A DNA stretch of 6,949 nucleotides from Nitrospirales bacterium. GTDB lineage: Bacteria; Nitrospirota; Nitrospiria; Nitrospirales; UBA8639. The notes below the pieces were generated by a model. The model saw nothing but the letters and a program-made list of their open reading frames with translations. It made no database searches and was not told the origin of the DNA. Positions within the stretch are counted from its first letter, which is position 1. Each line of letters begins with the position of its first letter. This document shows, piece by piece, positions 1 to 6,690 of this stretch. The position numbers and the translations under genes were made by a program. The stretch spans positions 1 through 6,949 of the forward strand of contig JACDDF010000119.1 of the NCBI GenBank assembly GCA_013817135.1, read 5' to 3'.

Positions 1-795
1 GACGTGGACCTGGCCGATGCGCCAAATCGGCTTTGGAAGGGGCCAGCCTGTCTGTTAACCTATTTCCTCCAACAGAACGATTTTCAATGGAAAAAAGAGG
101 TCCGCACGACCTTTGCCGATGCCAGGCAGGCCGCCCAAGATGCCAAGGTTGACGATGCCGGAAAATATGCGATGGAGCATCTCAACCAAAGGCTTGCGGA
201 ATTTGACTTCCCTGTCCTGCTCTCCGCCGAGTGGGGCCAAATCGATCGCCTGCTCAAACTATTGGATGATCCCAACACACCCAAATTGCGGAAAGTAAAA
301 ATCCTTTCCGTCCTCAGTGACGCTCATGCGGAAGAAGCGCTTCCGCAACTGACCAAACTCCTCGAGTCCACGGACTTGCAGCAAGAAGCCATCAATGCGC
401 TCTCGGGTGCCGGAGTCGATTCTATTCCCTTACTCATCGATTTATTCCAAACCAGTCGTCAATCGAATCTGCGGGCCGAAGCGGCAAAAGCCTTGGGGAT
501 TGTTGCGTCCAAGTCGGGAGATCCCCGCACGATTCCCCCGTTGGCACATTACGTTTCCGAAGTGTTACCTCATTTAAAAACCTCGGAAGATATTGATTTT
601 CCCTTGCTCACCGAATTGGTCTGGGCAATTGGAAAATTACGATGGGGGCCCGCGATCAAGCCCATTTCAGAACTACAGGATAAAGTGTGGTTGATTCATG
701 ACAATTCAAAAGAAATGGCCGAATTGCGAGAGGCCACCAGTTGGGCCTATAAGGCCATAGCTTTGCAGGATGCTGCGATGTTGCAAACTTATTGA
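1..795 (+). CDS. HEAT-repeat protein, 5'-truncated by the window edge
   Basis: The reading frame is open from the first base and stops with TGA at 793-795, giving 264 residues of a longer protein. The GTG at position 4 is internal, not a start: the downstream paralog (928-2031) aligns without gaps from the RLWKGPACL motif to near the C-terminus (about 133 of 244 identical by hand), and by that comparison about 107 N-terminal residues lie outside the window. The central part (about residues 95-170) consists of paired amphipathic helices with HEAT-like spacing, such as EEALPQLTKLLE, QEAINALSGAG and AEAAKALGIVAS. Conserved landmarks shared with the paralog are EFDFP, AEWGQ, DIDFP and the C-terminal block IHDNSKEMAELREATSW. 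HEAT repeats normally form a solenoid for protein-protein contact. No catalytic motif is visible. By analogy with the paralog it is probably exported, but its signal peptide is not in the window. The specific function is unknown. Confidence 0.88.
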   Translation, partial: DVDLADAPNRLWKGPACLLTYFLQQNDFQWKKEVRTTFADARQAAQDAKVDDAGKYAMEHLNQRLAEFDFPVLLSAEWGQIDRLLKLLDDPNTPKLRKVKILSVLSDAHAEEALPQLTKLLESTDLQQEAINALSGAGVDSIPLLIDLFQTSRQSNLRAEAAKALGIVASKSGDPRTIPPLAHYVSEVLPHLKTSEDIDFPLLTELVWAIGKLRWGPAIKPISELQDKVWLIHDNSKEMAELREATSWAYKAIALQDAAMLQTY

Positions 796-846
796 TAATA
801 TGCGGGACAATGCTGAGAAATTCTTGTCAACTTCCTGTTAACCAAG

Positions 847-867
847 TCATGACCCATGAGGTCATGA
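847..867. repeat. Perfect 8-bp inverted repeat, operator-like dyad
   Basis: TCATGACC (847-854) and GGTCATGA (860-867) are exact inverted copies separated by five bases. The dyad lies 61 bp upstream of the ATG at 928 and about 50 bp after the stop of the upstream gene. No T-run follows, so it does not look like an intrinsic terminator. The size and symmetry would suit a dimeric regulator, but an 8-bp dyad could also occur by chance about once in a window of this size. Confidence 0.4.
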
Positions 868-915
868 GGGTTGGAAATCGCGATCATACTCATTTAACAC
901 TTCACATTGTACAGT

Positions 916-921
916 GGGAGG
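916..921 (+). promoter_or_regulatory. Ribosome binding site deciding the start at 928
   Basis: GGGAGG lies 6 nt before the ATG at 928. An in-frame TTG at 907 lies upstream of this Shine-Dalgarno and would add seven residues (MYSGRSG) in front of a good signal peptide, so the ATG at 928 is preferred. Confidence 0.75.
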
Positions 922-927
922 TCAGGC

Positions 928-2031
928 ATGAGGGCATGGGCAACATGTGGATTCATCACCATAGTTTTGCTCGTTGGGCTTTTCGGCTCAGAGGGCTTGG
1001 CCAGGCGGACGTATCTCGACGCAGACCAAAAAGCGAAACTTGACGCCATTCAAACCATTCTGATTCAGGTCCTGGCGTTGACAGAGCATGGAAAAGTAGA
1101 TGGAACCGTTATTGAAAATGTTGTACGACAGCGCTTGGAAGAATTAGGGTACACCGTAGTGACCAGTCGGGATGCTCCATACGATGTGAGGGTGAACGTC
1201 AAATGCGAGGAACAAAAAACTTGGTCAGGAACAACTCGTGCCGGCGGCGATGCCGACCAAATCGGATCCCCATCCCGTCTTTGGAAAGGGCCGGCCTGTC
1301 TTTTTTCTTATCAGTTAGATGGACGAGACTTGGGTTGGAACAAAGAAGCACGAACCAAATTTGAAGATTCCGGCCAAGCCGCCCAGGCCGCGAATGCACC
1401 ACAATCCGGCCCCTATGCAATCCAAGAATTAGCCGAGCGAATTCGAGAATTCGATTTCCCCGTTATGCTTGCCGCAGAATGGGGACAGAATACCCGCCTT
1501 TTCAATCTCCTCAATAACCCTCAGACGCCAAATAAACGAAAGATTAGAATCCTATCCTTAATGCCTCAGGTGCAATCCCAACAATACATTCCCTTACTGA
1601 AAGAACTCATCCAGGATCCTGAAATTGCGCAAGAAGCTATCGTGGCGCTGTCCAGCGCGGGAAGTGAAGCTATTCCCCTCTTAACGGAAATTTTTCACTC
1701 CCAGAAGGACTCGGCGATTCGAGCAGCCGCAGCCAAAGGTTTAGGGGAAATTGCCTCACTTACCGGAGATCCCAACATCACACCTCCCATGCTCGCCTAT
1801 GTCGTTGAGAGTCTTTCTCACATCAAGACATCCTCGGACATCGATTTTCCTGTTATGACAGAAGTCGTGTGGAGTTTAGGCAAACTGCGAAATGCAAAAG
1901 CTATTGCCCCCATTTATGAGCTAGAAAACAAAATTTGGGTGATTCATGACAATTCGAAAGAAATGGCCGAACTGCGGGAGGCCACGAGTTGGACCTATAA
2001 ACAAATCGAAATGGATTCGCAGATCCAGTAG
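928..2031 (+). CDS. Secreted HEAT-repeat protein, second tandem paralog
   Basis: This complete 367-residue protein starts at ATG 928 behind GGGAGG. Residues 1-25 form a Sec signal peptide: basic start MRAW, hydrophobic core FITIVLLVGLFG, and a likely signal peptidase I site after SEGLA. There is no lipobox, so a soluble periplasmic or secreted protein is expected. Residues 26 to about 110 form a separate domain with a helical stretch (KAKLDAIQTILIQVLALTEHGKVD is split around 35-60) and a beta-like part (LGYTVV, YDVRVNVKCEE). From about 117 it matches the upstream gene: RLWKGPACL, EFDFPV (174-179), AEWGQ (183-187), HEAT-like helix pairs about 205-280, DIDFPV (304-309), and the identical block at 338-354. 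The mature chain has exactly two cysteines, Cys93 and Cys124, which could form a disulfide. No enzyme motif is visible. It is probably a protein-binding scaffold; the partner is unknown. Export and HEAT character are well supported, function is not. Confidence 0.88.
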   Translation: MRAWATCGFITIVLLVGLFGSEGLARRTYLDADQKAKLDAIQTILIQVLALTEHGKVDGTVIENVVRQRLEELGYTVVTSRDAPYDVRVNVKCEEQKTWSGTTRAGGDADQIGSPSRLWKGPACLFSYQLDGRDLGWNKEARTKFEDSGQAAQAANAPQSGPYAIQELAERIREFDFPVMLAAEWGQNTRLFNLLNNPQTPNKRKIRILSLMPQVQSQQYIPLLKELIQDPEIAQEAIVALSSAGSEAIPLLTEIFHSQKDSAIRAAAAKGLGEIASLTGDPNITPPMLAYVVESLSHIKTSSDIDFPVMTEVVWSLGKLRNAKAIAPIYELENKIWVIHDNSKEMAELREATSWTYKQIEMDSQIQ

Positions 2032-2100
2032 CAAGGCCCACCTTGACTCAGCGCCAGCGCCTATCTCCAAGACGCATCTTGAGGCATATCGGCTGACGTC

Positions 2101-2619
2101 ATGAAACTGGTTCTCATTCAGTCCCTGGGGATTTGGGTGCTCTTTATAGTACTCACGATCCTGTATGCGGGAAACGGCCTGGCGCAAGTGTCTGGAGAAC
2201 TTGGAGAAATGGATCGCTTGGAGCAACAAGCCGAAGAGGCTATTGCGAATGGCGATCCTGAAGGCGCCGCCCTCTCCATTGGAAAGGCCGCCCTCATGGC
2301 AAACATTCTCGCTCAAAAGGAAGAACACCAACAGACTCGCTTTCTGTATCAGGCAGCAGAAACCCTATTTAGAGGCCAAGAACAGGGCTATCGTGCCTTC
2401 GCGCTCTTTGAACGAGCGGGCGGCCAGCCACCGGCCTCCAAGGGTGTGTGTCAATATCTCTCACATGCTGCTGAAAAGGTGAAACAGTCCAAGAATGACC
2501 TCAAGGCCTTGGAGGATTTCGCTAATAAACCGTTGAGGGACCGTCAGCAAAGGCACATTGGAAAGACCCAAGAATGGGAAAGACTGCTCCAAGGTCTGCA
2601 GCAAGACTTATCCTGTTAG
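2101..2619 (+). CDS. Small secreted helical (TPR-like) protein of unknown function
   Basis: This 172-residue protein starts at ATG 2101. Residues 1-28 form a Sec signal peptide with one Lys, a long hydrophobic core (LGIWVLFIVLTILYAG) and a likely cleavage site after NGLA, giving a mature N-terminus QVSGE. The mature part is almost entirely helical and charged. Residues about 35-105 look like two or three TPR- or alpha-solenoid-type helix hairpins (MDRLEQQAEEAIANGDPEGA, then the helices around 60-75 and 80-105). There is a conspicuous GGQPPASKG turn at 107-115. Only two cysteines remain after cleavage, Cys117 and the C-terminal Cys172. The nearest GAGG (2081-2084) is 16 nt from the ATG, so translation initiation looks weak or may depend on the upstream gene, whose stop is 69 nt away. 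I do not recognise the family. Same strand and short gap suggest cotranscription with the HEAT paralogs. Confidence 0.8.
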   Translation: MKLVLIQSLGIWVLFIVLTILYAGNGLAQVSGELGEMDRLEQQAEEAIANGDPEGAALSIGKAALMANILAQKEEHQQTRFLYQAAETLFRGQEQGYRAFALFERAGGQPPASKGVCQYLSHAAEKVKQSKNDLKALEDFANKPLRDRQQRHIGKTQEWERLLQGLQQDLSC

Positions 2620-2672
2620 CCTTTCTCAATCGGTCTGACCCACCAAATCTATCTACTGCCGTCACAAAGAAA

Positions 2673-2686
2673 AAAGAGACTTCTTT
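2673..2686 (-). terminator. Possible weak terminator of the minus-strand operon
   Basis: In the 90-nt gap between the convergent genes, AAAGA (2673-2677) and TCTTT (2682-2686) pair around a 4-nt loop. Read on the minus strand the stem is followed by TTTCTTTG. The stem is short and A/T-only, so it would be a poor intrinsic terminator. I see nothing stronger for either direction in 2620-2709, so Rho-dependent ending or overlapping transcripts are equally possible. Confidence 0.25.
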
Positions 2687-2709
2687 AAACCGAACAAGAA
2701 GACCGTGTG

Positions 2710-3795
2710 TTAGCGAGAACAGGCGTTAGGAACACTCTGACTCTGTGACGAATCCGGTCCGGCACTGAACACGGATCGAGTAAGTAGACGGGCGATTTCC
2801 TTAGAGATGACTTCCTGCATGACTTTGCTGGCACGAATCCGTGCTTCCTTTTCGGTCACATGGCCTTCCCGTCCCGTCTCTGAAATCACACCGATAAGTC
2901 GATGAGAAGGGTTTTCATAGATATCGATTTCGCCACACCATCGCACATATTTGAACAAGGGATCTGGTAAATCCACCGTCCAAAATTGTCCTTGCCCAAC
3001 AATAGCCAGGTCCGCAATCTCCGAGGACATTGAACTGGCGGGACTGCCTAATAAGCCTTCTTGCTTGAGCCCCTCCAAGATCGCCCGTTCAAGGTCCTCA
3101 TGGTATTCTCCCTCAATAGCCACCGAGATGAGCAAATTTTGGGCGACAAAATCCATAAATTCTCGTTGGATCTGTGGACTGGTATAGGATGAGGGTACCC
3201 CCTCTCCACTGGCCCGAATGACCCGCAAATCCGTGTTCATCACCTTTCGTCGATGCAGAAGAACGAGAGCCTGTTTATATCCTGGAATGCGATGAAATTT
3301 TTGAGGATGAGATCGACCTTGCGCGACCAATCGTTCAATAGTGGCATCCAGATCGCCCAGACGTTCGACCAGGAGGGTCTCCGTGTGGTGTCGATCCAAG
3401 CCGGCTAGGACGAAAAACTGTTGATCGAGGGTCCTGTACCAGGCCTCCAATACCTTGACATTTTCAAGGAGCTTGGTCGTCGTCACCCGGGTCTCATGAT
3501 CGATACGCAAGGTCCGATGCGTCGAAAATTGATCGTTCGTTTCGGTCAGGGAATACGATTCCTGATCAAGGGACTTGGCTTGAACGTTGGCAGAGAATAT
3601 TCTCGCCACGGCCGCATACGCACGTTTTTCTGCCTGGTCACGGGTAGACCCTTCCCCCATTCCTACTAAATACTGATCGGTCGGATAGGCCTTCTGTGGG
3701 GTCAGGATCCAGTCGGGAGGAGTTGGCGTAATTCGAAACCAGCATCCGGACAGCATCAGAGCACCAATCAAGGGAAGAAAAATTTTGACCCACAT
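2710..3795 (-). CDS. LPP20-family lipoprotein with extra C-terminal domain
   Basis: Starting at ATG 3795-3793 the protein has 361 residues. Residues 1-18 are a lipoprotein signal (MWVKIFLPLIGALMLSGC) with lipobox LSGC and lipidated Cys18; the next residue is Trp, so there is no inner-membrane retention Asp. Residues about 25-135 match the LPP20 pattern: TPPDWI soon after the anchor, then YLVGMGEGSTRDQAEKRAYA with Ala-rich helix spacing, then strands ending in WYRTLDQQFFVLAGLDR. Residues about 215-340 form a second alpha/beta region (NLLISVAIEGEY, LAIVGQGQFWTVDL, WCGEIDIYE, RLIGVISETG) ending in a helix. The tail from 341 is Ser-rich and probably disordered. A longer frame back to 3906 would overlap the upstream gene and bury the lipobox, so it is rejected. 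The start is 13 nt after the upstream stop with only a weak AAAGAA before it, suggesting translational coupling. The role is unknown; an outer-membrane lipoprotein acting with its operon partners is inferred. Confidence 0.85.
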   Translation of the reverse strand: MWVKIFLPLIGALMLSGCWFRITPTPPDWILTPQKAYPTDQYLVGMGEGSTRDQAEKRAYAAVARIFSANVQAKSLDQESYSLTETNDQFSTHRTLRIDHETRVTTTKLLENVKVLEAWYRTLDQQFFVLAGLDRHHTETLLVERLGDLDATIERLVAQGRSHPQKFHRIPGYKQALVLLHRRKVMNTDLRVIRASGEGVPSSYTSPQIQREFMDFVAQNLLISVAIEGEYHEDLERAILEGLKQEGLLGSPASSMSSEIADLAIVGQGQFWTVDLPDPLFKYVRWCGEIDIYENPSHRLIGVISETGREGHVTEKEARIRASKVMQEVISKEIARLLTRSVFSAGPDSSQSQSVPNACSR

Positions 3796-3808
3796 CACAA
3801 CAGTTCTT

Positions 3809-5356
3809 TTATTCTGAATACTGCCGGAGCAATACCCGAACCTCTCCGCTCCGAAAATCAAGTTGTTCGGTGTTCGGCGATCCAATGACCCGTCCCTGAC
3901 CATCAACCACGTTCATCATTAAATTGTAGGATCCCGCTGGAATCCATAGGCGGGTAAATTGAATTTCTCCTGGCAAAGTCCGCCATGAGCGGATATCGGC
4001 TTCTTCAGTGATTAGGACTAAAATTCGCGCCAGGATAACAGCGACGAGCCCAACCCAATCTTGTGAATTTTTGTGTACCGCGGAACGGGCGCCGATTCCT
4101 ATTCCTTCCGCCGCTGCCATTTTCATGGCGGTTCGGGCCACAGCCCTCAAAACCAGGCTGGCGTACTCGTCATCCAAATTCTTTTCTGCGACGGCCCCAA
4201 TATCGTACACCCGTTGGGAGCGCGCGTCGAAGGTCGTCGTTCCATCCGTCAGTTGGAGGGTGCTGTAGGCAATCTTGGTGCGTTGTGGAACGAGCCGAGG
4301 TAAGGCCACACGAGCAATCTGCCCGTGGATTCCATAGATCAGCGCCTCTCCTCCTCTGTTTGATCGTGTGCTTTGTCCTCCGACCGATTTGGCCAAGGCA
4401 ACCAAAGCCAGCGCATCCAGGCTAATGGGCACGTCTATGTAGAGGTCTTCCTTTTGCGGACTTCGGCCATAGTAGCTCACAACGATCAGTTGAGCCATAT
4501 CGGCATCAAAGGGCAAGGCCGCCTCAGCGACCACTTCAGGATATTTCGCCTGATACTCCTCAAGATCTTCTGACAAATGGAGAGTGCCGGCCACTCGCAT
4601 CAGGTCCGTCTTCAGACCATCCGGGAGTGGCACATTGGACCAGGCCTGAGCCTCGTCATAAATGGCCTCCGCTTTGCGATACGCCACATAGGCATTATTC
4701 ACATCCCCTGCAATTTCATACAACACCCCGGTCAGATAACGGGCAAACGGATCCTCCTTGTACGCATGGCCTTCCACCCGGTCACTCAAGACATTGAGCC
4801 GGTGGTCAATTCTGCGAGCTTCGACCAAGGCCTCATTCCAGTTTTGCAACAACGCATAATTCAATCCCATAATGACATTGATCAGAACATGTTCAAAGGG
4901 TTCCCCTTCAAAAGGAAGCTGGGTCTCATTGATGAGAATCGCCGAAGCCTGATCCCGGAGCCGTGTTGTATACAGTTCCTCAACCAGTAAATAAGCTTCT
5001 TCCAAGACCGTGTTACTCTCATCATACCGACCGGCCAAATGCAGGACCATTCCCTCGTCCATCAAATAAAGAAGCCGGTTTTTGCGTCCATAGTCGTCTT
5101 CGGCTTCTTGAATCAGTGTGACGGCCTTGTCAGGATTTCCCGCTTTGAGACTGCGGTCGACTCCCGCATAATGGGAAAATGTTCCACTGCATCCCGCGAG
5201 GAGAAACACAAGACTGAGCACACCAAGGCGCCACCACGACCAGCAGTTCGCCTCATGGTGCCAGCAGGAGAAAGGAGATCTGGCGAATGGAATGAAACGT
5301 TGAAGAAAGGCTGACTGAGGGTTACACGAGAACCACGTAAGATAAAAATGGTTCAC
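3809..5356 (-). CDS. COG3014-type TPR lipoprotein
   Basis: The frame runs from GTG 5356-5354 to TAA 3811-3809, 515 codons. A lipobox, FLLAGC, places the lipid-anchored Cys at residue 56, followed by Ser. Residues about 60-235 are TPR-like helix pairs (AGVDRSLKAGNPDKAVTLI, LLYLMDEGMVLHLAGRYDES, VIMGLNYALLQNWNEALVEA, FARYLTGVLYEIAGDVNNAY). The signature NETQLPFEGEPFEHVLIN (143-160) and the late motif ADIRSWRTLPGEIQFTRLWI (453-472) fit my memory of the COG3014 family. About 285-515 is mixed alpha/beta, with helix 395-425 and a hydrophobic stretch VGLVAVILARILVLI (435-449) that could be a membrane-contacting or buried helix. The leader of 55 residues is too long for a lipoprotein signal and no standard start codon lies between codon 2 and codon 45, so the true N-terminus is unclear. 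Family members have no firmly known biochemical role as far as I know. The stop of the LpoB-type gene is only 14 nt upstream. Confidence 0.82.
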   Translation of the reverse strand: MNHFYLTWFSCNPQSAFLQRFIPFARSPFSCWHHEANCWSWWRLGVLSLVFLLAGCSGTFSHYAGVDRSLKAGNPDKAVTLIQEAEDDYGRKNRLLYLMDEGMVLHLAGRYDESNTVLEEAYLLVEELYTTRLRDQASAILINETQLPFEGEPFEHVLINVIMGLNYALLQNWNEALVEARRIDHRLNVLSDRVEGHAYKEDPFARYLTGVLYEIAGDVNNAYVAYRKAEAIYDEAQAWSNVPLPDGLKTDLMRVAGTLHLSEDLEEYQAKYPEVVAEAALPFDADMAQLIVVSYYGRSPQKEDLYIDVPISLDALALVALAKSVGGQSTRSNRGGEALIYGIHGQIARVALPRLVPQRTKIAYSTLQLTDGTTTFDARSQRVYDIGAVAEKNLDDEYASLVLRAVARTAMKMAAAEGIGIGARSAVHKNSQDWVGLVAVILARILVLITEEADIRSWRTLPGEIQFTRLWIPAGSYNLMMNVVDGQGRVIGSPNTEQLDFRSGEVRVLLRQYSE

Positions 5357-5370
5357 CGGAAGACATTGTG

Positions 5371-5994
5371 TTAAAACAGCAGACGTTTCCGTTCGACGAC
5401 TTTTTTGATTTTTTTCTGTCCGTACCAGGATTTCAGATTTGTTTCCAAATTGATCAAATCTAAATCAACCTGATAATAGATCCCCTTTATGCCATCGGAT
5501 TCATCTACAAGGGTGCTAATAGTCCCCTTCATCATGAAATCCGCTCCCAGTTCCTGGCCTGGGCGTTTCTGGGTATCTTCCCGGGCATGGACGGCTTGTT
5601 CCTGCCGTTCCTGGCGAATTTCTTCGCGATCACTTTTACTCGCCACGAATAGGATTTTCTGTGAATTGGTCATCTCCCGTTCCAAATCCGAAACAAAGGT
5701 GTCCACATTGATATGTTCATGGCTTTTGTTCAGAATGGTCCCGACGATGACCGTGGGAATCCGATTATATTGACTGGAAAAGTTTTCCAACCAGGGTTGC
5801 CTGACCATTTCTTTCATCATCGCTTCTGCCACTAATTTGGAGTCGGTATCATTCCACCGACCACTAAAATCAGTCACGACCCCGGGGTCTACCCTGGTCA
5901 CCTTTTTTTCTTTTCCGCATCCGCCCAACAAGAGAAGACAGAGGCAGGGAACAATAACCGCACAGGATGTGATCAATCGGGGTAAGGGGAGCAA
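5371..5994 (-). CDS. lpoB: LpoB/COG3417-family lipoprotein (penicillin-binding protein activator family)
   Basis: I choose TTG 5994-5992 as start because AAAGGA sits 6 nt before it and it yields a normal 26-residue lipoprotein signal, MLPLPRLITSCAVIVPCLCL then LLLGGC, with Cys26 followed by Gly. An upstream TTG at 6057 overlaps the preceding stop and would give a 47-residue leader. The 207-residue protein shows the family landmarks in order: VDPGVVTDFSGRWNDTDSKL (35-54), IPTVIVGTILNKSHEHIN (79-96), a Glu/Arg/Gln-rich helix (SDREEIRQERQEQ, 121-133), GQELGADFMMKGTIS (146-160), and YYQVDLDLINLETNLKSW (173-190). In Escherichia coli LpoB is an outer-membrane lipoprotein that activates PBP1B; that function is known for the family founder only. 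Here the tether between Cys26 and the folded domain is about 15 residues, much shorter than the enteric one. No penicillin-binding protein is in the window. Family assignment is strong; PBP activation is uncertain. Confidence 0.88.
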   Translation of the reverse strand: MLPLPRLITSCAVIVPCLCLLLLGGCGKEKKVTRVDPGVVTDFSGRWNDTDSKLVAEAMMKEMVRQPWLENFSSQYNRIPTVIVGTILNKSHEHINVDTFVSDLEREMTNSQKILFVASKSDREEIRQERQEQAVHAREDTQKRPGQELGADFMMKGTISTLVDESDGIKGIYYQVDLDLINLETNLKSWYGQKKIKKVVERKRLLF

Positions 5995-6000
5995 GGTGAT

Positions 6001-6006
6001 TCCTTT
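6001..6006 (-). promoter_or_regulatory. Ribosome binding site deciding the TTG start at 5994
   Basis: On the minus strand AAAGGA is followed by a 6-nt spacer and TTG. No ATG or GTG start is available in frame upstream of the lipobox, and this is the best Shine-Dalgarno in the leader region. Confidence 0.7.
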
Positions 6007-6053
6007 GTCATGATGATAAACCAAGAAGGCAAAATGCTGGCAATTAACGAGGA

Positions 6054-6605
6054 TCAAAGCCCTCCCGGGCGTTTGGCTTCTTCCTGCTCCAGTTTTTTAA
6101 ACGCCTTTTCAGCGTTCTTGCGCACAAAATCCCGAACCTCTTCGTCCAGTTCCTGCGCTTGTTGCAACGCTTCTTTCATTTCCGCAAAAGACAGCTTGGT
6201 TAACACATAATAGGTGGACGTCTCGTCGTCCTTGTAACGATCAATGGGACGAACTCCATTTAAGGTCACCGCCGCAAAGGTCTTAACGGCTCGTTCTACG
6301 TTTTGCTCTTCCGTTGATTTGGTGAAATTCCCCGCAGAAGTTGAAGCGGCATAGTCTTGCATGAGATAGGCCGTATAGGTGCGAAAGGTTTTTGCCAATT
6401 CGGCGCGTGCACGATTTTCAGCAGTTTCCCAAGCAAGTGGTTCATTTTTTACACCGACCACCGCCCCGACACCATAAATAGACTTGGTGTCATCGGCATT
6501 CATGACACCCGATCCTTCCTTGACCCACTTGGGAGGACCGCCACATGCCACAAGCATGAAAGCAAGAAGAGCAAACCCTCCGATGCGGAGAACAATCCGA
6601 CGCAT
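6054..6605 (-). CDS. LPP20-family lipoprotein, first gene of the operon
   Basis: The protein of 183 residues starts at ATG 6605-6603, with AAGG 7 nt before it. Residues 1-21 form a classic lipoprotein signal (MRRIVLRIGGFALLAFMLVA then Cys21), followed by Gly-Gly, so outer-membrane sorting is expected. The mature protein begins GGPPKWVKEGSG, the Pro-x-Trp start typical of LPP20 domains, then SIYGVGAVVGVKN and an Ala/Arg/Glu-rich helix (WETAENRARAELAKTFRTYT, 59-78). Polar strands follow (KTFAAVTLNGVRPIDRY, STYYVLTKLSF), and a highly charged helix or coiled coil (about 141-178) ends the chain. Another in-frame ATG at 6626 also has AGG 8 nt upstream, but would put Glu and Asp in front of the signal. 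The gene is the first behind the promoter at 6691-6719, 59 nt before the LpoB-type gene. LPP20 is a family of outer-membrane lipoproteins first named in Helicobacter; a molecular role for this member is not known. Confidence 0.87.
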   Translation of the reverse strand: MRRIVLRIGGFALLAFMLVACGGPPKWVKEGSGVMNADDTKSIYGVGAVVGVKNEPLAWETAENRARAELAKTFRTYTAYLMQDYAASTSAGNFTKSTEEQNVERAVKTFAAVTLNGVRPIDRYKDDETSTYYVLTKLSFAEMKEALQQAQELDEEVRDFVRKNAEKAFKKLEQEEAKRPGGL

Positions 6606-6690
6606 ATCATGGCCTTGTTCAATCATTAGGGTAACCTAACCTTTTTTGAGAAAATTTTTATCAGAGTTTCCTGTCAGACGGGTTAAGAAA

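Larger units (their letters stand above)
796..927 (+). other. Intergenic spacer between the two HEAT paralogs
   Basis: This 132-nt spacer holds a perfect inverted repeat (847-867) and the ribosome binding site of the next gene. I find no stem followed by a T-run, so there is no clear intrinsic terminator. No hexamer pair close to the sigma70 consensus stands out; the best -10-like strings are CATACT (885-890) and TTTAAC (893-898), both without a convincing -35. The second paralog may therefore be read through from the first or have its own weak or activator-dependent promoter. Confidence 0.5.

Noticed and set aside
792..1043. 83-codon plus-strand frame overlapping the second HEAT gene start
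   Set aside because: It has no good ribosome binding site and overlaps the signal peptide coding region of the real gene in another frame.
2060..2085. Hairpin CAAGA-CGCA-TCTTG before the gene at 2101
   Set aside because: Five pairs only and no T-run; too weak to call a terminator or a translational switch.
1921..2331. 136-codon open frame on the minus strand
   Set aside because: It is antisense to the end of the HEAT gene and the start of the secreted helical protein, both well supported by signal peptides and homology between paralogs.
3796..3906. 37-residue N-terminal extension of the last lipoprotein
   Set aside because: It would overlap the COG3014 coding region and place the lipobox internally; the ATG at 3795 gives a standard 18-residue lipoprotein signal.
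4577..4990. 137-codon open frame on the plus strand
   Set aside because: It lies fully antisense to the COG3014 gene, whose protein shows coherent TPR and family motifs; the plus-strand product has no signal or domain.
5995..6057. Upstream TTG start of the LpoB-type gene overlapping the previous stop
   Set aside because: It gives an overlong, polar leader, whereas TTG 5994 has AAAGGA at 6 nt and a normal signal.
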